A model generated the notes under the pieces. It made no database searches. It was given only the letters and a program-made list of their open reading frames with translations, and was not told the origin of the DNA. From an uncultured Sutterella sp. (GTDB taxonomy: Bacteria; Pseudomonadota; Gammaproteobacteria; Burkholderiales; Burkholderiaceae_F), in assembly GCA_958347955.1 (NCBI GenBank), contig CATVXH010000001.1, positions 268,168 through 332,167 on the forward strand: a stretch of 64,000 nucleotides of DNA, given 5' to 3'. The stretch's first letter is position 1. Each line of letters starts with the position of its first letter. This document shows, piece by piece, positions 35,097 through 43,143 of the stretch. Made by a program: the position numbers and the translations under genes.

Positions 35097-35444
35097 TTAG
35101 CGGCACAGGTAGGCTCGGCCAATGTGAGTGACATTTTCGAGCGCATTATCTTCATCTGTGGAGCTAAGAGTTTCCGTGATAACAACCACATTGGCCCCAA
35201 GCTTCGCGGCTTCGTTTCTCAACTCATTTCTGGCCCCGAGGGCTAAATTTCTATTACTGGTCAAGCCGCCTGTAAGCCAATTGCCTTGCGAGCCAGCCAC
35301 TTCTCCCTTGTAGGCACATTGATATTGGGAAGGTAAGCTTTGCACGATAACAACACGCTGTCCTTGGGGAGAGACAGAATTAGCCATGCAGCCGGTTAAC
35401 AAACCGACAGCGCCGAGAGTGATAATCAAGCGTGCGTTTAACAT
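35097..35444 (-). CDS. Small lipoprotein, DUF4156/RcsF-like
   Basis: The 115-aa protein has a lipoprotein signal with lipobox LLTGC (cysteine at residue 19). The mature part has the pattern CAYKGEV...NELRNEAAKLGANVVVI...GRAYLC. This resembles the DUF4156 family and, more distantly, the RcsF fold, including paired cysteines that may form disulfides. It is predicted to sit in the outer membrane. Function unknown. It is convergent with the response regulator gene (5-bp gap). Confidence 0.7.
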   Translation of the reverse strand: MLNARLIITLGAVGLLTGCMANSVSPQGQRVVIVQSLPSQYQCAYKGEVAGSQGNWLTGGLTSNRNLALGARNELRNEAAKLGANVVVITETLSSTDEDNALENVTHIGRAYLCR

Positions 35445-35497
35445 TTTTGACCTTTAGTTTGAGTTCGTTCAGAAAGTTTACCGAATTTATTGTGAAT

Positions 35498-35531
35498 AAA
35501 AAAAACAAACGCGACCCGAAGGCCGCGTTTG
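35498..35531 (-). terminator. Intrinsic terminator after frdC
   Basis: On the minus strand CAAACGCGGCC-ttcg-GGTCGCGTTTG is followed by eight Ts, 25 bp past the frdC stop. Confidence 0.88.
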
Positions 35532-35555
35532 ACAGTAATCAGTTGAAGCTGAAAA

Positions 35556-36347
35556 TTACTTGTACCAGTTGTTAACCGGTTCGTACTTCACGATCGGTTC
35601 GCCGCTTTCGACAAGGGCCTTACCGTTGCTGTAGTACGTCCACATCGTCATAGAACCGCAAGCAATCATCAGAACGACCACGCAGTACATGATCTTGCGG
35701 AGAGCTTCACGGTTGCCAGCGAGCACATCCCACTTAACAGCCAAACGATACAGACCGATCATGCCGTGCAATTCCGTAGCCACCAAGAACACGAACGTCC
35801 AAAGCAAGCCGTTGTGATAGGTGTGCAAGGAGGAGAAGTTCGGGCCAATGGCTTCCGGATCAAGGATCATCGGGGTCACGTGCGGGAAGACCATGCCGGT
35901 CAAGATCACAGCGGTCACAATCTGAACAATCCAGAGCGTGGTATCACGGTGAGCAATGAATTGGTATTGGCTCTTGATGTTATGGAACATGCGATAGCTT
36001 GTCGGGAAACGACGCAAAGCCATCAAAGCGTGGATGATCACCAAGAGGGTGATGATGCCAATCAAAACGACGTGCATCCAGGGGTGTTCTTCGCCGTCGA
36101 AGAAATAACCGCCAGAGAAAGCGCACAAGTTCCAGAACACATCTTTACCCAATTGGATAGAGCTCGTGAAGGCCATGTGGCAGAAGAGGAAGATGCCGAG
36201 CAACAAGCCAGTCACAGACTGAGCGACGTCACAGTAAGCCGGCCATCTGCTCTTGCGCTTGGCATTGCGCAATTCCACACCAGCGATGACTTCTTCAGAG
36301 GTCGGGGTGTTGGAATATTTTTCTTGATCAGAGGTGTACATCGACAT
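35556..36347 (-). CDS. frdC: Fumarate reductase dihaem cytochrome b subunit (membrane anchor)
   Basis: The 263-aa protein has five membrane helices and resembles Wolinella FrdC: QSVTGLLLGIFLFCHM, IIHALMALRRFP, HRDTTLWIVQ and ELHGMIGLYRLAVKW. Histidines in helices (FLFCHMA, IIHALMA, ELHGM, plus one in the third/fourth segment) fit the axial ligands of the two b haems. It takes electrons from menaquinol and passes them to FrdB. I chose the ATG at 36345-36347 because the upstream extension lacks family similarity. The gene lies about 29 kb from frdAB yet has the same strong codon bias, so the three subunits are probably made together. Confidence 0.9.
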   Translation of the reverse strand: MSMYTSDQEKYSNTPTSEEVIAGVELRNAKRKSRWPAYCDVAQSVTGLLLGIFLFCHMAFTSSIQLGKDVFWNLCAFSGGYFFDGEEHPWMHVVLIGIITLLVIIHALMALRRFPTSYRMFHNIKSQYQFIAHRDTTLWIVQIVTAVILTGMVFPHVTPMILDPEAIGPNFSSLHTYHNGLLWTFVFLVATELHGMIGLYRLAVKWDVLAGNREALRKIMYCVVVLMIACGSMTMWTYYSNGKALVESGEPIVKYEPVNNWYK

Positions 36348-36648
36348 GATGATATTTACCTTTATTAAGAAGTTTTGTCCTAAGTTCAAAACGCGGTCCA
36401 AGCGCTTTGATGACATTCATATAAAAATACAAACAGACAGAACGCTTCTGCGTTCCGACATGCGTATCATCCTCCCTTTTGGGACAAAAAGGTTTGAGTT
36501 ATGTCATATCTTTTAAGGTTTTTTCAGATTAAATTAAGTTTTCTGAATGCGAAAATAAGGGTTAACCCTAATAAAAGTATTTCTAAACTGTAAGATTGCT
36601 TAGAAATGCTAGGGTTAACCCTAATTTTTGTTGTTTGTTTTTTTCTGC
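36348..36648. other. 301-bp frdC upstream region with paired palindromes
   Basis: No gene is visible. The region lies upstream of frdC and downstream of upp, both read leftward, so it holds the frdC promoter and the upp 3' end. It contains two identical 12-bp palindromes, listed separately. Nearer frdC, TTGAT-GACA-TTCAT at 36407-36420 matches 8 of 10 positions of the FNR-type consensus; this is weak. Confidence 0.5.
36558..36622. repeat. Two identical palindromes AGGGTTAACCCT, 53 bp apart
   Basis: Perfect 12-bp palindromes lie at 36558-36569 and 36611-36622, each followed by AA. Between them AGTATTTCTAA and TTAGAAATGCT form an imperfect inverted repeat, so the whole 65-bp block is nearly symmetric. 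A 53-bp repeat distance equals about five helical turns, placing both sites on the same DNA face. This suggests a dimeric repressor or activator with two operators, acting on frdC or upp. Confidence 0.6.
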
Positions 36649-37296
36649 TTAGAGTGTGCCGTATAAACGATCCCCTGCGTCACCGAGTCCGGGTACGATA
36701 TAGGCTTTTTCATTCAGGTGGTCATCAAGGCTGGCCGTGTACACATCCACATCAGGGTGTAGCTTTTGGAATGTTTCAATACCTTCTGGTGCGCACAGCA
36801 GCGACATGAAAATAATGTTTTCCCCCTTTACGCCCCGTTTTTTCAAAACATCGACACCGTGAGCGGCCGAATAGCCGGTGGCAAGCATGGGATCGACTAG
36901 GAAAAAGGTTCTTCCCTCAAGGTCCGGGAGCTTGACAAGATACTCAACCGGTCGTTTATTTTCATCTCTATACATACCGATATGACCGACTCGGGCAGAT
37001 GGCATCAGTTCAAGAAAGCCATCAGCCATACCCAGGCCAGCTCGGAGAATCGGAACAATGACGGGTTTTTTATCGGCAAGCACGGGCGCGTCATAGCGGC
37101 ATAGCGGAGTCTCAATCTCGTGCGTGGTTAAAGGTAAATTTCTGGTGACCTCGTAACCCATCAATAAAGCGATCTCACGTAAGAGCGCGCGAAAATCCTT
37201 GGTGCAGGTATTTTTATCACGCATGATGCTCAGTTTGTGTTGAATCAATGGGTGGTCGACGATATGCAGACGGGGATAACGAGGATCTTTTTGCAT
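36649..37296 (-). CDS. upp: Uracil phosphoribosyltransferase
   Basis: The 215-aa enzyme salvages uracil to UMP. Typical elements are present: [36 protein letters not shown] (PRPP loop) and the uracil-binding [16 protein letters not shown] at the C-terminus. Length is normal. It stands alone, with the palindrome block downstream. Confidence 0.96.
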   Translation of the reverse strand: MQKDPRYPRLHIVDHPLIQHKLSIMRDKNTCTKDFRALLREIALLMGYEVTRNLPLTTHEIETPLCRYDAPVLADKKPVIVPILRAGLGMADGFLELMPSARVGHIGMYRDENKRPVEYLVKLPDLEGRTFFLVDPMLATGYSAAHGVDVLKKRGVKGENIIFMSLLCAPEGIETFQKLHPDVDVYTASLDDHLNEKAYIVPGLGDAGDRLYGTL

Positions 37297-37434
37297 GGCA
37301 TTTGCTCCTTTGTAAACTTCTTCACCATCTTAGACTCTTTCGTGCTCATGGAAAAGTTCTTTTGCAAAAATATGCCCTCAGTTTGCGCTCTCGTGATAGA
37401 GTTAGGAGGCTGATCATTTGTTGAGAGTTTAGTC

Positions 37435-37977
37435 ATGCATTTGAGATCTGTTTTTTTATTGATTTTGTTTGTGCTCTGTTCTGTGTTCCTGATTGTTAAT
37501 TGGGAAGGCGTTATGGCAGAGGTTAACGTCAATTTATTGTGTACGGAAATTCAGGCTCCCTTGGGTTTGATTTTACTTTTGGGACCTGGGTTGTTGATTT
37601 TGCTCTGCCTGATTTACGGTTTTGTCCAGCAAGCTGCGCTATCAATGGATTTGCGCCGCGTCAATAAGCAACTTCAGCAGGCAAGGGATTTGGCCCAAAA
37701 GGCTGAACTTTCCCGGTTTACAGAATTGAAAAATGAATTGCAAAAGCAGATTACGGAATTACAAAATCAAAGCGCTGCCAGACACTCTTCATTGATGGCT
37801 GCGGTTAATGGAGTGCAAGCCGCCGTTGATGAAAGCGCTCAAGAGACTGTGAATTCGTTGTCCGCCAGCGTGGGTGAAGTGGAGGATCGGCTTTCGCAGT
37901 TGGTGGAAATGGCGGCAGGCAAGGACATCAATATTACGGAAAAGAAACCTACCGTGGTCAATAAGGAAAATAGCTAG
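37435..37977 (+). CDS. LapA-like two-helix membrane protein with coiled coil
   Basis: The 180-aa protein has two N-terminal membrane helices (about residues 5-25 and 42-65), followed by a long cytoplasmic coiled coil (about 70-150). The helical hairpin resembles the LapA domain (DUF1049), which in enterobacteria helps control lipopolysaccharide synthesis. The family assignment is tentative. It is followed by an inverted repeat and the convergent metNI operon. Confidence 0.6.
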   Translation: MHLRSVFLLILFVLCSVFLIVNWEGVMAEVNVNLLCTEIQAPLGLILLLGPGLLILLCLIYGFVQQAALSMDLRRVNKQLQQARDLAQKAELSRFTELKNELQKQITELQNQSAARHSSLMAAVNGVQAAVDESAQETVNSLSASVGEVEDRLSQLVEMAAGKDINITEKKPTVVNKENS

Positions 37978-38003
37978 GAATTTAAACTTCTCAGCTGATC
38001 TGC

Positions 38004-38040
38004 TGCCGGTCCCAAGTTCAATTGCGACCGGCAATTTTTT
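38004..38040 (+). terminator. Intrinsic terminator after the LapA-like gene
   Basis: GCCGGTC and GACCGGC enclose a 15-nt loop and are followed by AATTTTTT, 27 bp past the stop. It ends at the convergent metI stop. Confidence 0.75.
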
Positions 38041-38692
38041 AGCGTTTGGAAACTTTTCTCACGCACCAATCCCCAAAACTTTGAATAACCTGCACAAAAA
38101 CCACCAAGATTAAGACGACAGTCCACATGACATCCGGCATATAACGGTTGTGTCCATAGCGAATGCCAATGTCACCCAATCCGCCTCCGCCGATCGCACC
38201 TGCCATAGCCGAATAACCAACCAAGGTAACGATGGCGATAGTTACGCCGGCGACAATGCCCGGCATCGCTTCAGGGATCAATACCTTAGTGATGACCTGC
38301 ATGTTTGTGGCTCCCATGGATTGAGCGGCTTCAACCAAACCGCGATCAACTTCACGCAGACTTGTTTCCACCAACCGTGCGATAAAAGGGGCCACTCCAA
38401 TGACAAGCGGTACCAGCGTGGCGGTGGTGCCGATTGTGGTGCCGACGATCAGTCGTGTAAGTGGGTAAATGGCCACAAGTAAAATGATGAACGGGGTGGA
38501 TCGAATGGCGTTGACAACAATACCTACCATGGTGTTTGTTGCCAAACGAGGCATCAAGCCTCCCTTGTCAGTCACGTGTAGGAGAACCCCAAGCGGAATC
38601 CCGATGATACTACCGAGCACACCGCTGCCAATCACCATGATGACTGTTTCAATGAAGCCTTCTCCCAAGAGAGCTACGATGTCGGCATTCAT
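38039..38692 (-). CDS. metI: Methionine ABC transporter permease
   Basis: The 217-aa permease has about five membrane helices and the ABC permease EAA loop (EAAQSMGATNMQVITKVLIPEAMPGI). It resembles E. coli MetI in length and in the GYSAMAGAIGGGGLGDIGIRYG segment. Its start overlaps the metN stop (ATGA). No substrate-binding protein gene (metQ) follows; the next gene is convergent. Confidence 0.92.
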   Translation of the reverse strand: MNADIVALLGEGFIETVIMVIGSGVLGSIIGIPLGVLLHVTDKGGLMPRLATNTMVGIVVNAIRSTPFIILLVAIYPLTRLIVGTTIGTTATLVPLVIGVAPFIARLVETSLREVDRGLVEAAQSMGATNMQVITKVLIPEAMPGIVAGVTIAIVTLVGYSAMAGAIGGGGLGDIGIRYGHNRYMPDVMWTVVLILVVFVQVIQSFGDWCVRKVSKR

Positions 38693-39741
38693 GATAAATC
38701 AACCTCTTCAAACTCAACTTTGTTGTCTTTTAAAAATTGCAGAGCATTTGTGTAATTGTCACGATTAGGACTTTCCGCCAAAATCGTAAGCATACCGAAG
38801 CTGGTTCCCTTCAGTTCTTCAACTTGACCTTGAAGAATATTGAAATCAATTTCAAATTGACGAGTAATGATGGAAAGCACAGGCAGGGTGACTTCTGAAC
38901 CCACAAAAGTCAATCGGAGCAGTTTGGCGAAGCGACCGTTTTGTTGAGCTGTTTCTATGCGATCTCGAACAGTGTTGTAAATACGTTGCGGCATATCGTG
39001 CACGACCACGTCAGCCAGCATGGCTCGAGTCGTCGGATGTTTTGGATGACGGAAAACATCCAACACTGTTCCGCTTTCAACAATTTGCCCTTTGTCCAAT
39101 ACAACCACTCGGTCGCATATCTGTTTAACCACTTCCATTTCATGAGTAATTAGGACAATGGTAACTCCCAAAGTTTGATTAATTCTGGAGAGCAATTCCA
39201 AAGTGGATCGGGTTGTTTCTGGGTCCAGGGCACTGGTAGCTTCATCAGAAAGCAGTACGATTGGGTCATTGGCTAGTGCTCTGGCAATGCCGACACGTTG
39301 TTTTTGCCCGCCGGATAGTTGACGAGGGTACTTGTTTTTATGTTCGGCTAGTCCTACCAATTCAATCAGATGATTGACCTTACGATTGATTTCTTCTTGT
39401 GGAACATTGTGTAGCTCAAGAGGAAGAGCAATGTTTTCAAAAACAGTACGAGAACTCAGAAGATTGAAGTGTTGAAAAATCATGCCGATTTTGGAGCGCA
39501 GAACCCTAAGCTCGTCAGCATTCAGGTCGTTGAGGCACTGATTGTTGACTCGGACTGTGCCTTCTGTCGGTTTGTTCAGAAAATTAATTGCTCTCACTAA
39601 CGTAGACTTGCCCGCACCGGAACGGCCAATAATGCCGAAAATTTCTCCTTTATTAATGTGCAGGGTGACGTCCTTGACGGCGTGAACTGTTTTTCCGTCA
39701 GGAGTCGTGAAGGCTTGAGAGAGATGACTGATGTCAATCAT
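38689..39741 (-). CDS. metN: Methionine ABC transporter ATP-binding protein
   Basis: The 350-aa ATPase has Walker A GRSGAGKST, the signature LSGGQKQR, Walker B VLLSDEATSALD and the switch histidine region VLITHEM. A C-terminal NIL domain (about residues 265-345) is typical of MetN, where it binds methionine and inhibits transport. No SAM riboswitch or MetJ-type box was recognisable upstream. Confidence 0.93.
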   Translation of the reverse strand: MIDISHLSQAFTTPDGKTVHAVKDVTLHINKGEIFGIIGRSGAGKSTLVRAINFLNKPTEGTVRVNNQCLNDLNADELRVLRSKIGMIFQHFNLLSSRTVFENIALPLELHNVPQEEINRKVNHLIELVGLAEHKNKYPRQLSGGQKQRVGIARALANDPIVLLSDEATSALDPETTRSTLELLSRINQTLGVTIVLITHEMEVVKQICDRVVVLDKGQIVESGTVLDVFRHPKHPTTRAMLADVVVHDMPQRIYNTVRDRIETAQQNGRFAKLLRLTFVGSEVTLPVLSIITRQFEIDFNILQGQVEELKGTSFGMLTILAESPNRDNYTNALQFLKDNKVEFEEVDLS

Positions 39742-39801
39742 TGTTCATTATTCCGAGAAAGAGAAGCGTAAAGCCTAACACAGAAATGGCAGTGCAGATA
39801 C

Positions 39802-39828
39802 AAAAAAACTCGTCAACAGACGAGTTTT
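39802..39828 (-). terminator. Terminator after tRNA-Thr
   Basis: On the minus strand AAAACTCGTC-tgtt-GACGAGTTTT continues into a T run, 6 bp past the tRNA. Confidence 0.85.
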
Positions 39829-39833
39829 AGAGA

Positions 39834-39909
39834 TGGTGCCGGTTAGAAGACTTGAACTCCCGACCTTCTCATTACGAATGAGCTGCTCTACCAACTGAGC
39901 TAAACCGGC
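39834..39909 (-). tRNA. tRNA-Thr(CGT)
   Basis: The 76-nt cloverleaf has encoded CCA, acceptor GCCGGTT/AACCGGC, anticodon stem CTCAT/ATGAG with loop TCGTA (anticodon CGT) and T arm GGGAGTTCAAGTCTTC with a slightly irregular stem. Confidence 0.93.
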
Positions 39910-39996
39910 ATCCAATTTTCAAGCTCCCGATTTGGGAGAAGCAGAATTATGCCGTAGTTTTTTTTAATTTGCAAACACTTTTTTCAGAAATGGCTT

Positions 39997-40470
39997 TTAA
40001 AGATATTCGATCAGGTGTTCCATGATAAAAGAGTATTCGCTCGCTGTGACCGGAGTGATGGACAAGCGGTTGCCTTTTTGTAGTATTCGCATATTTGACA
40101 GTTCGGGATATTTTCTCAAAGTTGCGATTTCGATTAACTTAACGGCTTTGTCGACTTGAACGTCCACGCAGACCCAACGAGGATTTTCACGCTGAGATTT
40201 AGGGTCAAAGTAGACGCTGGCGGGATCAAATTGTGTTTCATCGGGTTTGGCTTCACTTGAAACGTGTGCCAGCCCGGCGATACCGGGGTTTGGGCAAGAT
40301 GAGTGATAAAAGAGCACAGCATCCCCGATCTGCATATCGTCTCTCATAAAGTTTCTGGCTTGGTAATTTCTAACTCCAAACCAAGGAACAGTTTTCCCAG
40401 GCATTGCCATTACGCTTTCAAAGGAACATTCTGAAGGCTCGGATTTCATTAACCAGAACTTTTTTGTCAT
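39997..40470 (-). CDS. EVE-domain protein
   Basis: The 157-aa protein consists of a single EVE (PUA-like) domain: WLMKSEPSECSFE, WFGVRNYQARNFMRD, GDAVLFYHSSC and the ending RLSITPVTASEY. EVE domains bind modified bases in RNA or DNA; the cellular role of this family is not settled. The start at 40470 gives the family N-terminus. A 6S RNA lies directly upstream on the same strand, a neighbourhood I recall from other betaproteobacteria. Confidence 0.9.
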   Translation of the reverse strand: MTKKFWLMKSEPSECSFESVMAMPGKTVPWFGVRNYQARNFMRDDMQIGDAVLFYHSSCPNPGIAGLAHVSSEAKPDETQFDPASVYFDPKSQRENPRWVCVDVQVDKAVKLIEIATLRKYPELSNMRILQKGNRLSITPVTASEYSFIMEHLIEYL

Positions 40471-40498
40471 GGAGAACCACTGAGGAGGTGATGAAAAA

Positions 40499-40673
40499 GT
40501 TCCCAATAGGGGTTGCCTTGCATCCTGAGTCCGAAGAATCAAGATTGGTCGCCTCTGAGACGGGTTTCGGGGAAGCAACACGTGCCTCCACACAGCCGGC
40601 CCCAAGTCCAGCAACCGGTTGGGTTAAGCATTGGAACAAGGAATCTTAAAGCAACCTATCACCTATCGGGAAC
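40499..40673 (-). ncRNA. ssrS: 6S RNA
   Basis: This 175-nt stretch has no credible gene. Its two ends pair as a long interrupted stem on the minus strand. GTTCCC pairs with GGGAAC, ATAGG with CCTAT, and GGTTGC with GCAACC, separated by small bulges. The centre is GC-rich and partly paired (GGGGCCGGC, GGAGGCACG), and the 3' end runs into TTTTT. A long rod of about 180 nt directly upstream of an EVE-domain gene matches 6S RNA of betaproteobacteria. 6S RNA binds the sigma70 holoenzyme by imitating an open promoter. Exact ends are estimates. Confidence 0.75.
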
Positions 40674-40714
40674 AAGGTAATTGTGTATCAGATTGATGGA
40701 AATTACAAATTGCG

Positions 40715-40755
40715 GGGCGCAACTTTTGAAAAAGAATATTTCAAAGTTTGCGCCC
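40715..40755 (-). terminator. Terminator-like hairpin after uppP
   Basis: GGGCGCAAACTTTGAAA and TTTTCAAAAGTTGCGCCC (minus strand) form a long, slightly bulged stem 8 bp past the uppP stop, upstream of the 6S RNA. There is no clear T run after it. Confidence 0.6.
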
Positions 40756-40762
40756 GTTGGAA

Positions 40763-41614
40763 TTACCACTGCACGATCCCGCTGTAGTGAGTGGCGAGGA
40801 TAACCAATCCGAAAACAATTCGATACCATCCGAACGCTTTAAAGTCGTTGGAGGAAACGTAGTTTAAAAGCCATTTAATAACAATCAGGGCGCTGATGAA
40901 GGATACAACGAAACCGACTGTAAATCCCAAGGACATGTCAGTAGTCCATACGAAACTATGTTCGTTGGAAACTTTAAAAAATATCTTGGCCAGTGAATAA
41001 ACAGTCGCGCCGAAAATTGTTGGAATAGCCAGAAAAAAAGAAAACTCGGTGGCCGCTTTTCTGGAAAGCCCAAGGACAAGCCCACCGATAATGGTGGCGC
41101 CTGAGCGGCTAGTGCCGGGAATCATGGCAATGCACTGCATGCAGCCAACGAGGAAGGCATCCCTCACGGTCATGTCATCCATCGTTTGGACACGAGGAGC
41201 GTATGCGCGTTTGGCGTGAAGATTCTCGATCCAAAAAATAATTAAACCACCAACCACCAATGCTATAGCCACTGTAATCGCGTTGAAGAGCAACTCTTCG
41301 ATCATATCGGCAAAGATGACTCCTAACACGGCAGCGGGGATGAAAGCGACAACGATGTTGATGGCCAACTGGCGATCTTTGCCCGGCTGCAATAAGTGAA
41401 GCAAAATATTCCAAAGTTTGACACGATAGAACCAGCAGACGGCGAAAATCGCGCCGGCTTGAATGGCGATACTGAACGTATTGACTTCTGGTCCGTCAAA
41501 ATTGAGAAGATCTCCGGCGATGATCAAATGACCCGTGGAAGAAATCGGCAAAAATTCCGTCAGTCCCTCAACGATACCCAGAATGAAAGCTTTGATTTGA
41601 TAAACGATGTCCAT
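40763..41614 (-). CDS. uppP: Undecaprenyl-diphosphate phosphatase
   Basis: The 283-aa membrane enzyme recycles the lipid carrier of cell-wall synthesis. GIVEGLTEFLPISSTGHLI holds the conserved glutamate/serine motif and PGTSRSGATI the second active-site motif. Hydrophobic segments and length match the BacA/UppP family. trmB lies 16 bp upstream. Confidence 0.95.
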   Translation of the reverse strand: MDIVYQIKAFILGIVEGLTEFLPISSTGHLIIAGDLLNFDGPEVNTFSIAIQAGAIFAVCWFYRVKLWNILLHLLQPGKDRQLAINIVVAFIPAAVLGVIFADMIEELLFNAITVAIALVVGGLIIFWIENLHAKRAYAPRVQTMDDMTVRDAFLVGCMQCIAMIPGTSRSGATIIGGLVLGLSRKAATEFSFFLAIPTIFGATVYSLAKIFFKVSNEHSFVWTTDMSLGFTVGFVVSFISALIVIKWLLNYVSSNDFKAFGWYRIVFGLVILATHYSGIVQW

Positions 41615-41630
41615 AGCGAAAAATTATCGG

Positions 41631-42353
41631 TTAGATTCGTTTAAAAACGAGGTCCCAGACACCGTGTCCCAGGCGCTCACCTCTGGCATGAAATTTAGTC
41701 ATGGGCCGCTCGGTAATGGGATTGGCCATGATAGGAGAATAGCCCTCGTGGAGGTTGGCAATTAAAGGTTCTGCGCTAAGCACTTCAAGCATCTGCTCAG
41801 CATAATTTTCCCAGTCTGTGGCGCAGTGAATATAACCACCCGGTTTGATACGTTGAACCAAATCGTGAATAAATGGCTGAGCGACCAAACGACGCTTATG
41901 GTGTCTGGCTTTGCGCCAAGGATCAGGGAAATAAATATGCACTCCGTCCAAGCTATCGGGAGCAATCATGTCTTTAACCACCTCAACCGCATCATGTTGG
42001 ATGATTCGGACGTTACTCAAAGACATTTCATCAAGTCTTTTGGCTAAAGCACCGACGCCAGCAGAAAATACTTCACAACCTAAGAAATTAACGTCAGGAT
42101 GCATTTGGGCTATCGCCGCGGTTGTTTCCCCCATACCGCAGCCAATCTCCAGAACCCAAGGCGCAGATCGTCCAAACAATTCTTCAGGGTTAATTAAGTG
42201 TTGTGAGTATTCAACCGCATATCGGGGAAGCAATTCTTCCAAAGCGCGTTTTTGCGCTTGACTGATATGGCCGCGGCGTAGCGTAAAGCTGCGAATGTGT
42301 TTTTTCTTGAACGCTTCAATTTCCTCGGCGCTCAGCACTCTTCTTTCGGTCAT
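41631..42353 (-). CDS. trmB: tRNA (guanine46-N7)-methyltransferase
   Basis: The 240-aa protein has the TrmB core: [16 protein letters not shown] for SAM binding, [19 protein letters not shown], and a conserved ending ([20 protein letters not shown]). I chose the ATG at 42351-42353 because an upstream in-frame GTG lies inside the terminator of the preceding tRNA-Gly gene. No good ribosome binding site precedes it, so the start is less certain than the identity. Confidence 0.93.
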   Translation of the reverse strand: MTERRVLSAEEIEAFKKKHIRSFTLRRGHISQAQKRALEELLPRYAVEYSQHLINPEELFGRSAPWVLEIGCGMGETTAAIAQMHPDVNFLGCEVFSAGVGALAKRLDEMSLSNVRIIQHDAVEVVKDMIAPDSLDGVHIYFPDPWRKARHHKRRLVAQPFIHDLVQRIKPGGYIHCATDWENYAEQMLEVLSAEPLIANLHEGYSPIMANPITERPMTKFHARGERLGHGVWDLVFKRI

Positions 42354-42356
42354 ATT

Positions 42357-42382
42357 AGAAAAAAACGGACTCACAGGTCCGT
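42357..42382 (-). terminator. Terminator of tRNA-Gly just upstream of trmB
   Basis: On the minus strand ACGGAC-ctgtga-GTCCGT is followed by a run of Ts that ends 4 bp before the trmB start. Confidence 0.85.
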
Positions 42383-42400
42383 CGCAATATTAAAGATCTT

Positions 42401-42474
42401 TGGAGCGGATGAGGGGAATCGAACCCCCGTCATAGGCTTGGGAAGCCTCTGCTCTACCATTGAGCTACATCCGC
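42401..42474 (-). tRNA. tRNA-Gly(TCC)
   Basis: The 74-nt cloverleaf has acceptor GCGGATG/CATCCGC, anticodon loop CTTCCCA (anticodon TCC), T arm GGGGGTTCGATTCCCC and encoded CCA after discriminator T. Confidence 0.96.
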
Positions 42475-42578
42475 AAACGAAGACACTATTCTAATGAAAT
42501 TTAATGAAAAAATGTTTTCAGAATTAAGGAAGGTCTTGAGGGACAATTTATAATTACTCAATTTTTCAAAAACTTAGG

Positions 42579-43085
42579 ATGAAAATGAAGCAATTTATTT
42601 CCGATTTTCAGGCTTTTATTAGCCGTGGCAACGTCATTGATATGGCAGTTGGTGTTATCGTGGGCGCAGCTTTTACCGCCATTGTGAATTCCTTGGTAAA
42701 AGACGTAATCAATCCCATCCTTGGAGTTTTAATAGGTTCCCAAGATTTCTCCAATTTTTTCTTTGTGTTATCGGTTCCCGAAAACTATAACGGTCCGATG
42801 AGTTACGAGGCGTTGACTAAGGCGGGAGCGGCTGTTTTGGGCTACGGTGCCTTCTTTACCGCGGTTTTTCATTTTCTTCTGATGGCATTGGTGGTTTTCT
42901 GTTTAGTTCGTTTTGTTAACAAAGTTAGAAAAACCGCTGAAGAGAAACTCTGGGCAAAAAACAATGCGTCAAAAGCTGAAGCGGGCGCTTCCTCTCCCGC
43001 ACCAACACCGGCCGATATTGCTCTTTTAGCGGAAATTAGAGATCTTCTTAAAGAGCAAAAGACAAATAAAAGTAACCGTAATTGA
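42579..43085 (+). CDS. mscL: Large-conductance mechanosensitive channel
   Basis: The 168-aa protein opens under membrane tension to release solutes in osmotic downshock. FISRGNVIDMAVGVIVGAAFTAIVNSLVKDVI is the MscL pore helix. A periplasmic loop, a second helix (residues about 75-105) and a charged C-terminal bundle follow. It is about 30 residues longer than E. coli MscL, owing to a longer loop and an Ala/Pro-rich insert near residue 140. Two ATGs (42579, 42585) are possible starts. Confidence 0.94.
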   Translation: MKMKQFISDFQAFISRGNVIDMAVGVIVGAAFTAIVNSLVKDVINPILGVLIGSQDFSNFFFVLSVPENYNGPMSYEALTKAGAAVLGYGAFFTAVFHFLLMALVVFCLVRFVNKVRKTAEEKLWAKNNASKAEAGASSPAPTPADIALLAEIRDLLKEQKTNKSNRN

Positions 43086-43092
43086 TAAGAGA

Positions 43093-43122
43093 AGAGGGTT
43101 TTACCAAAGGTAAAACCCTCTA
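43093..43122 (+). terminator. Hairpin after mscL
   Basis: AGAGGGTTTTACC-aaa-GGTAAAACCCTCT is a perfect 13-bp stem between the convergent mscL and hydrogenase-fusion genes. Being symmetric, it may stop both. Confidence 0.75.
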
Positions 43123-43143
43123 GAGGCGAGTCGAAGCTACAGA

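Noticed and set aside
31723..36368. Antisense frames of 246 aa in dcuC and 200 aa in frdC
   Set aside because: Shadows of two codon-biased genes; His/Asn/Gln-rich translations without domains.
39742..39830. SAM riboswitch or MetJ box before metN
   Set aside because: The upstream space is short and filled by the tRNA-Thr terminator; no riboswitch core or AGACGTCT-type repeat was seen.
40404..40649. Overlapping frames of 81 aa (plus) and 73 aa (minus) upstream of the EVE gene
   Set aside because: They fall on the 6S RNA candidate, whose end-to-end pairing explains the sequence better.
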